DNA from: Cruorifilaria tuberocauda
Taxonomy: Eukaryota > Nematoda > Chromadorea > Rhabditida > Onchocercidae
Assembly: GCA_013365365.1 (NCBI GenBank)
Contig: JABVXU010000758.1
Coordinates: forward strand, 1 to 22,272
Reading direction: 5' to 3'
Length of the DNA stretch: 22,272 bases
Every line of letters starts with the position of its first letter. Position 1 is the stretch's first letter. The translations under genes were made by a program, and so were the position numbers. Under the pieces are notes generated by a model, which saw only the letters and a list, made by a program, of their open reading frames with translations, made no database searches and was not told the origin of the DNA. Below are positions 19,491 to 22,272 of this stretch, piece by piece.

Positions 19491-19829
19491 AAAAGACTTT
19501 ATCAATTTATCAATTATAAAGGAAATACAAGAAAAGAAAAATTCGAAAGTATTCAGTGATAAGAAGAGAAAATAGCTTTTTTACACTTATCAGCACAAAA
19601 TTTTTGTTTGTTTACATTCTATTATTTTTCAAATAAAAAAGTTACTTTGCACTTTTAGTATTATTATTTATTTTCATTACGAAAAAAAAAAATTCTTTCC
19701 TTCCAGCAATTTTTTAACCTTTTCTAACTTTTATCGTAATTCGTTTCTTTTCCAGTTGTATTTTTGATGTGAAAATCACTATGATAATCATGATTAGAAA
19801 AAAATTAACATGAGAAATATGCGAAATGA

Positions 19830-20035
19830 TAATAAATGATAATTGATAAGAAGTCATGAAGTTAAATGATAAATGAAAGTTCAAAATTATCATTAAATGA
19901 TTGATTGAATTAAATAATAATAAATGATAATTGATAAGAAGACTTTAAGCAATAATCACTTACAGTTAAATGATAAATGAATTCGAAATTATCAATAAAT
20001 GATAAGTTAAATTAAATGATTAGATGATAAAAGAA
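19830..20035. repeat. ~88-bp tandem repeat
   Basis: AATAAATGATAATTGATAAG at 19831 recurs at 19919. Each is followed by AAGA/AAGT, then GTTAAATGATAAATGAA, and TTATCA(T/A)TAAATGAT. Confidence 0.7.
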
Positions 20036-20039
20036 ATAA

Positions 20040-20880
20040 ATGATTGGCTAACTTTTTCTTTTCTGAAAAAAAAAATTACTTATCGTGAGAATTGAAAAGT
20101 TATCCTTCATTTCAAGAGTATGATGTCATACTTACTTTTCGTACTTATCCGCTACTTGAGAAAATACTTAAAATTATTTTATAGGATTTGAAATTGAAAT
20201 AAGAAATAGATTTAGCAAAAAAGGGATATGATGAGAGAGGGAGAAAAGCAAAAAGCAGAAAGATTTTTCTCTCAATCATGATTGATTGATTTTGGTATGA
20301 TTGATCAATCGAATAAATCAATAACAAAATTTAATCTTTAATCTATTTTGTATTATCAAAAAATTCAATCATTGCTACTGATAGATTATTTCATTCAAAA
20401 ACAAAAATTTCTTTTTTTTTGCATTTATTTTCCACCGTACAGGAGGAATGGATATATAATTTTGAAATTTTAAAATTATAAATTGATAATTTAAAGTTAT
20501 AAATTAAAATTATATTATTAATCAGTGATCTAGGAAAAGATATTTTAAGTATTTCCTCTATGATCCTTAATTAATTATCGAATATATCATCGTTATTCAT
20601 TATTTGTCAACAGTGAAATCTTAATTAGTGAAATTTAGGAAAATGCTAAATCAGACTGATTTTGAATTTCCTAATTTTGAATTTTTTTTAATTTTGAATT
20701 TTCTAATTTTGATTTTGAATTTTTTACAGTATTATCTGATTATCTGAAAGTATAATGATTAAATATATGATTTATTGATTTAATATATGGCTTAATAAAT
20801 TGAGTGAATAATTAATGAGACTTAATTTGAAAACGAATAATATTTGAATAATTGATTATCTCATTGATATGATTATTTTG
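20040..20880. other. AT-rich sequence upstream of the K+ channel gene
   Basis: Contains short TAATTTTGAATTTT direct repeats (about 20665-20730) and ATTGATTGATT runs near 20280. No promoter element was recognised and no upstream exon is evident. Confidence 0.35.
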
Positions 20881-20882
20881 AT

Positions 20883-20916
20883 AGGAAGAAGATAATAAAG
20901 AAGCGTGAATGGAACA
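20883..20916 (+). promoter_or_regulatory. Splice acceptor and short 5' UTR before the K+ channel start
   Basis: TTATTTTGATAG ends at 20884 and is followed by 32 bases before ATG 20917. An in-frame TAA at 20896-20898 makes this ATG the first usable one. The acceptor would suit SL trans-splicing or a 5'-UTR intron. Confidence 0.45.
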
Positions 20917-22272
20917 ATGGATGTTAATGATAATCATGAAGCTTTGCTCAATTCGCCGCTAATTAAAAATAAAATTTGTCGCCCACGTTTGGTCGCAAAA
21001 GATGGTCATTGTGTTTTGCGACAAATTGGAATGCCACATCCATATCGATCTGCTTACAGGTAATTTATACTGGTAATTCGCCGTAAAATCATTGTTTTTA
21101 CAAGTGTACTAGGAGATTTAATCGTTATTATGATTTTTGCTTTCCCTGGCCAAGGCTTCCAATTTATAGGAATTGGAAAAAGTTTATAGAGAGTTGTAAG
21201 ACAGGTATTCAATGAAGTTGATAAAATACTAGATAGAAAGTTATCTAATTTTGGTTCTATCGAACCTGCTATTAATTACAAGACAATCAAGATAATACTA
21301 GAATTACTTGTAACGTTTACTTTATTTTTAAACACGAGTAAAATTCTTTTATTCTTCATTTCTCTTTCATGATATTACTAAAATTGCAGTATTAAAATTA
21401 AAAGTTAATATTTAAAATTTGATTTCAAATAATTTTATTTGATCGTCCGTTGCTACGAATTCTGTTATCTTTAGAGTTATCAGATAATTGATATGAATTC
21501 TCTTACTAGATAATTGATATCCACTAAAAGTTAATTATTGAACATACAATGATCAAATGATTCTAAGTTAATTATTGAACATATCATCATATTCCGGTAT
21601 ATCTTCCTCATGTTGTATCAATGCTGGTTCACTTATCCGGTAATTGTATGTGTGGTTTCAGGAACTGGTTCCATTTGGTGATTGAATGTAGTTGGCGAAT
21701 CATTTTTTGTGTATTTGCTAGTGGTTTTATTATTAGTTGGATTACTTTTGCTCTAATTTATTATCTTATCGTACTACCTGATCAATCTACCGTAAGTTTT
21801 AATCGATGATATATGAATTTGAAAGAAATTTAAAAATTAAATAAAAACAATGGGAAAGAATTTTTACATCTACTAGCAAAATACCTAATTAATAAAGTAA
21901 TAAAGTTGACTAAGTTAAAGTTAATTAATAATTAAAAAATTAATTAATAAAGGAAATCAAAATACTTAATTTGTAGCTTAATTAATAATTAATTTGAACG
22001 AAAATGAAAAATTTTATAATAAGTTTAATAAAGTATTACTGTAAATATCGATCAGTTTCATTATGTAATTAATTAATACACGTTTCATGCATTGTTTTTT
22101 TGTTATTGAAAATGATTATTATCAGTTGAAAATATTTTCTGATAACATCACAGAGTTTCGATCATTTAGGTGAAGAGAAAAAATTGGACAAACTGTAGAA
22201 AATTGTGCTACTGTTATTAGCAGCAGTAATTAGTAATGTTTTTCATATATACGTAAATGATCAATTAACAAT
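20917..22272 (+). CDS. Inward-rectifier K+ channel (Kir/irk family), N-terminal part, gene runs off the window
   Basis: Two coding exons are visible, 20917-21059 and 21662-21791. Intron 21060-21661 splits the AG|G codon for Arg. The 91 encoded residues begin MDVNDNHEALL. They include RPRLVAKDGHCVLRQ (about 23-37), the Kir-type cytoplasmic N-terminal strand, then the amphipathic slide-helix region NWFHLVIECSWR, and transmembrane helix 1 (about 60-86, IIFCVFASGFIISWITFALI). This order and the WR just before TM1 match Kir subunits, which form tetrameric K+ channels in the plasma membrane. The second exon ends in phase 0 at CC|GTAAGT (donor at 21792). No further exon (turret, GYG filter, TM2, C-domain) is seen before 22272, so the end given is the window edge. 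C. elegans has three irk genes; which one this matches cannot be told. Confidence 0.8.
21130..21272 (+). pseudogene. fabD: fabD-like fragment of Wolbachia/Rickettsiales type (nuclear bacterial insertion)
   Basis: ATG at 21130 reads MIFAFPGQGFQFIGIGKSL, then a TAG, then in the same frame VRQVFNEVDKILDRKLSN and a shortened GSIE...PAI. This is the N-terminus of malonyl-CoA:ACP transacylase (FabD), whose family start is FPGQGSQ-x-x-GMG. The Ser of GQGSQ is replaced by Phe, there is an in-frame stop, and about ten codons seem missing before PAI. The catalytic GHSLGE part is absent. The piece lies wholly within the first intron of the K+ channel gene, on the same strand, so splicing removes it. Wolbachia is the known source of such inserts in filariae; eukaryotic mitochondrial MCAT is less similar from memory. 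The exact donor is inferred. Confidence 0.85.
21792..22272. other. Start of the second K+ channel intron
   Basis: AT-rich. A somewhat more balanced patch at 22160-22235 has a short plus frame (EKIGQTVENCATVISSSN then stop) and a 36-codon minus frame. It lacks the splice signals and residues expected for the next Kir exon and is left unassigned. Confidence 0.35.

Noticed and set aside
22165..22235. Possible third K+ channel exon or second bacterial fragment (EKIGQTVENCATVISSSN)
   Set aside because: No acceptor in the right phase, no Kir pore residues, and the match to any bacterial family is not recognised; too short to call.

Overview
The window looks like nuclear DNA of a filarial (onchocercid) nematode. 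It is extremely AT-rich. Genes are split into short exons by AT-rich introns, with TTTCAG/TTTTAG-type acceptors. An exact 22-nt match to the nematode SL1 spliced leader lies at 14773-14794. A decayed bacterial fabD fragment of Rickettsiales/Wolbachia type sits inside an intron, as is typical of nuclear Wolbachia transfers in filariae. The genus cannot be fixed from this sequence alone.

Layout. 1-1458: a repeat element with near-identical ~169-bp inverted ends around a ~40-bp minisatellite. 1857-2165: a 76-77-bp tandem repeat. 2576-8707 (+): a seven-exon gene for a compact CK1/TTBK-superfamily protein kinase (model 315 aa), most of whose large introns hold their own minisatellite. 9953-12305 (-): a nine-exon gene (model 385 aa) joining a Gly/Asn/Gln-rich N-terminus, a coiled coil, a NADAR domain and an RGG tail. 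The two genes converge; the ~1.2 kb between them is probably mostly 3' UTR. 12350-20880: about 8.5 kb without a confident gene, made largely of tandem repeats. Within it are a coding-like island at 12736-12954 and the SL1 match followed by a GC-richer island at 14850-14940. 20917 to the window end (+): the first two coding exons of an inward-rectifier K+ channel (Kir/irk family), whose first intron holds the fabD remnant; the rest of the gene lies beyond the window.

The three genes show no common pathway. Both complete gene models were built by joining exons whose splice phases match exactly: 948 and 1158 coding bases, both divisible by three and without internal stops. The exon-level calls are therefore well supported, while the 5' ends are less certain. 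No standard tRNA, rRNA or CRISPR was seen.
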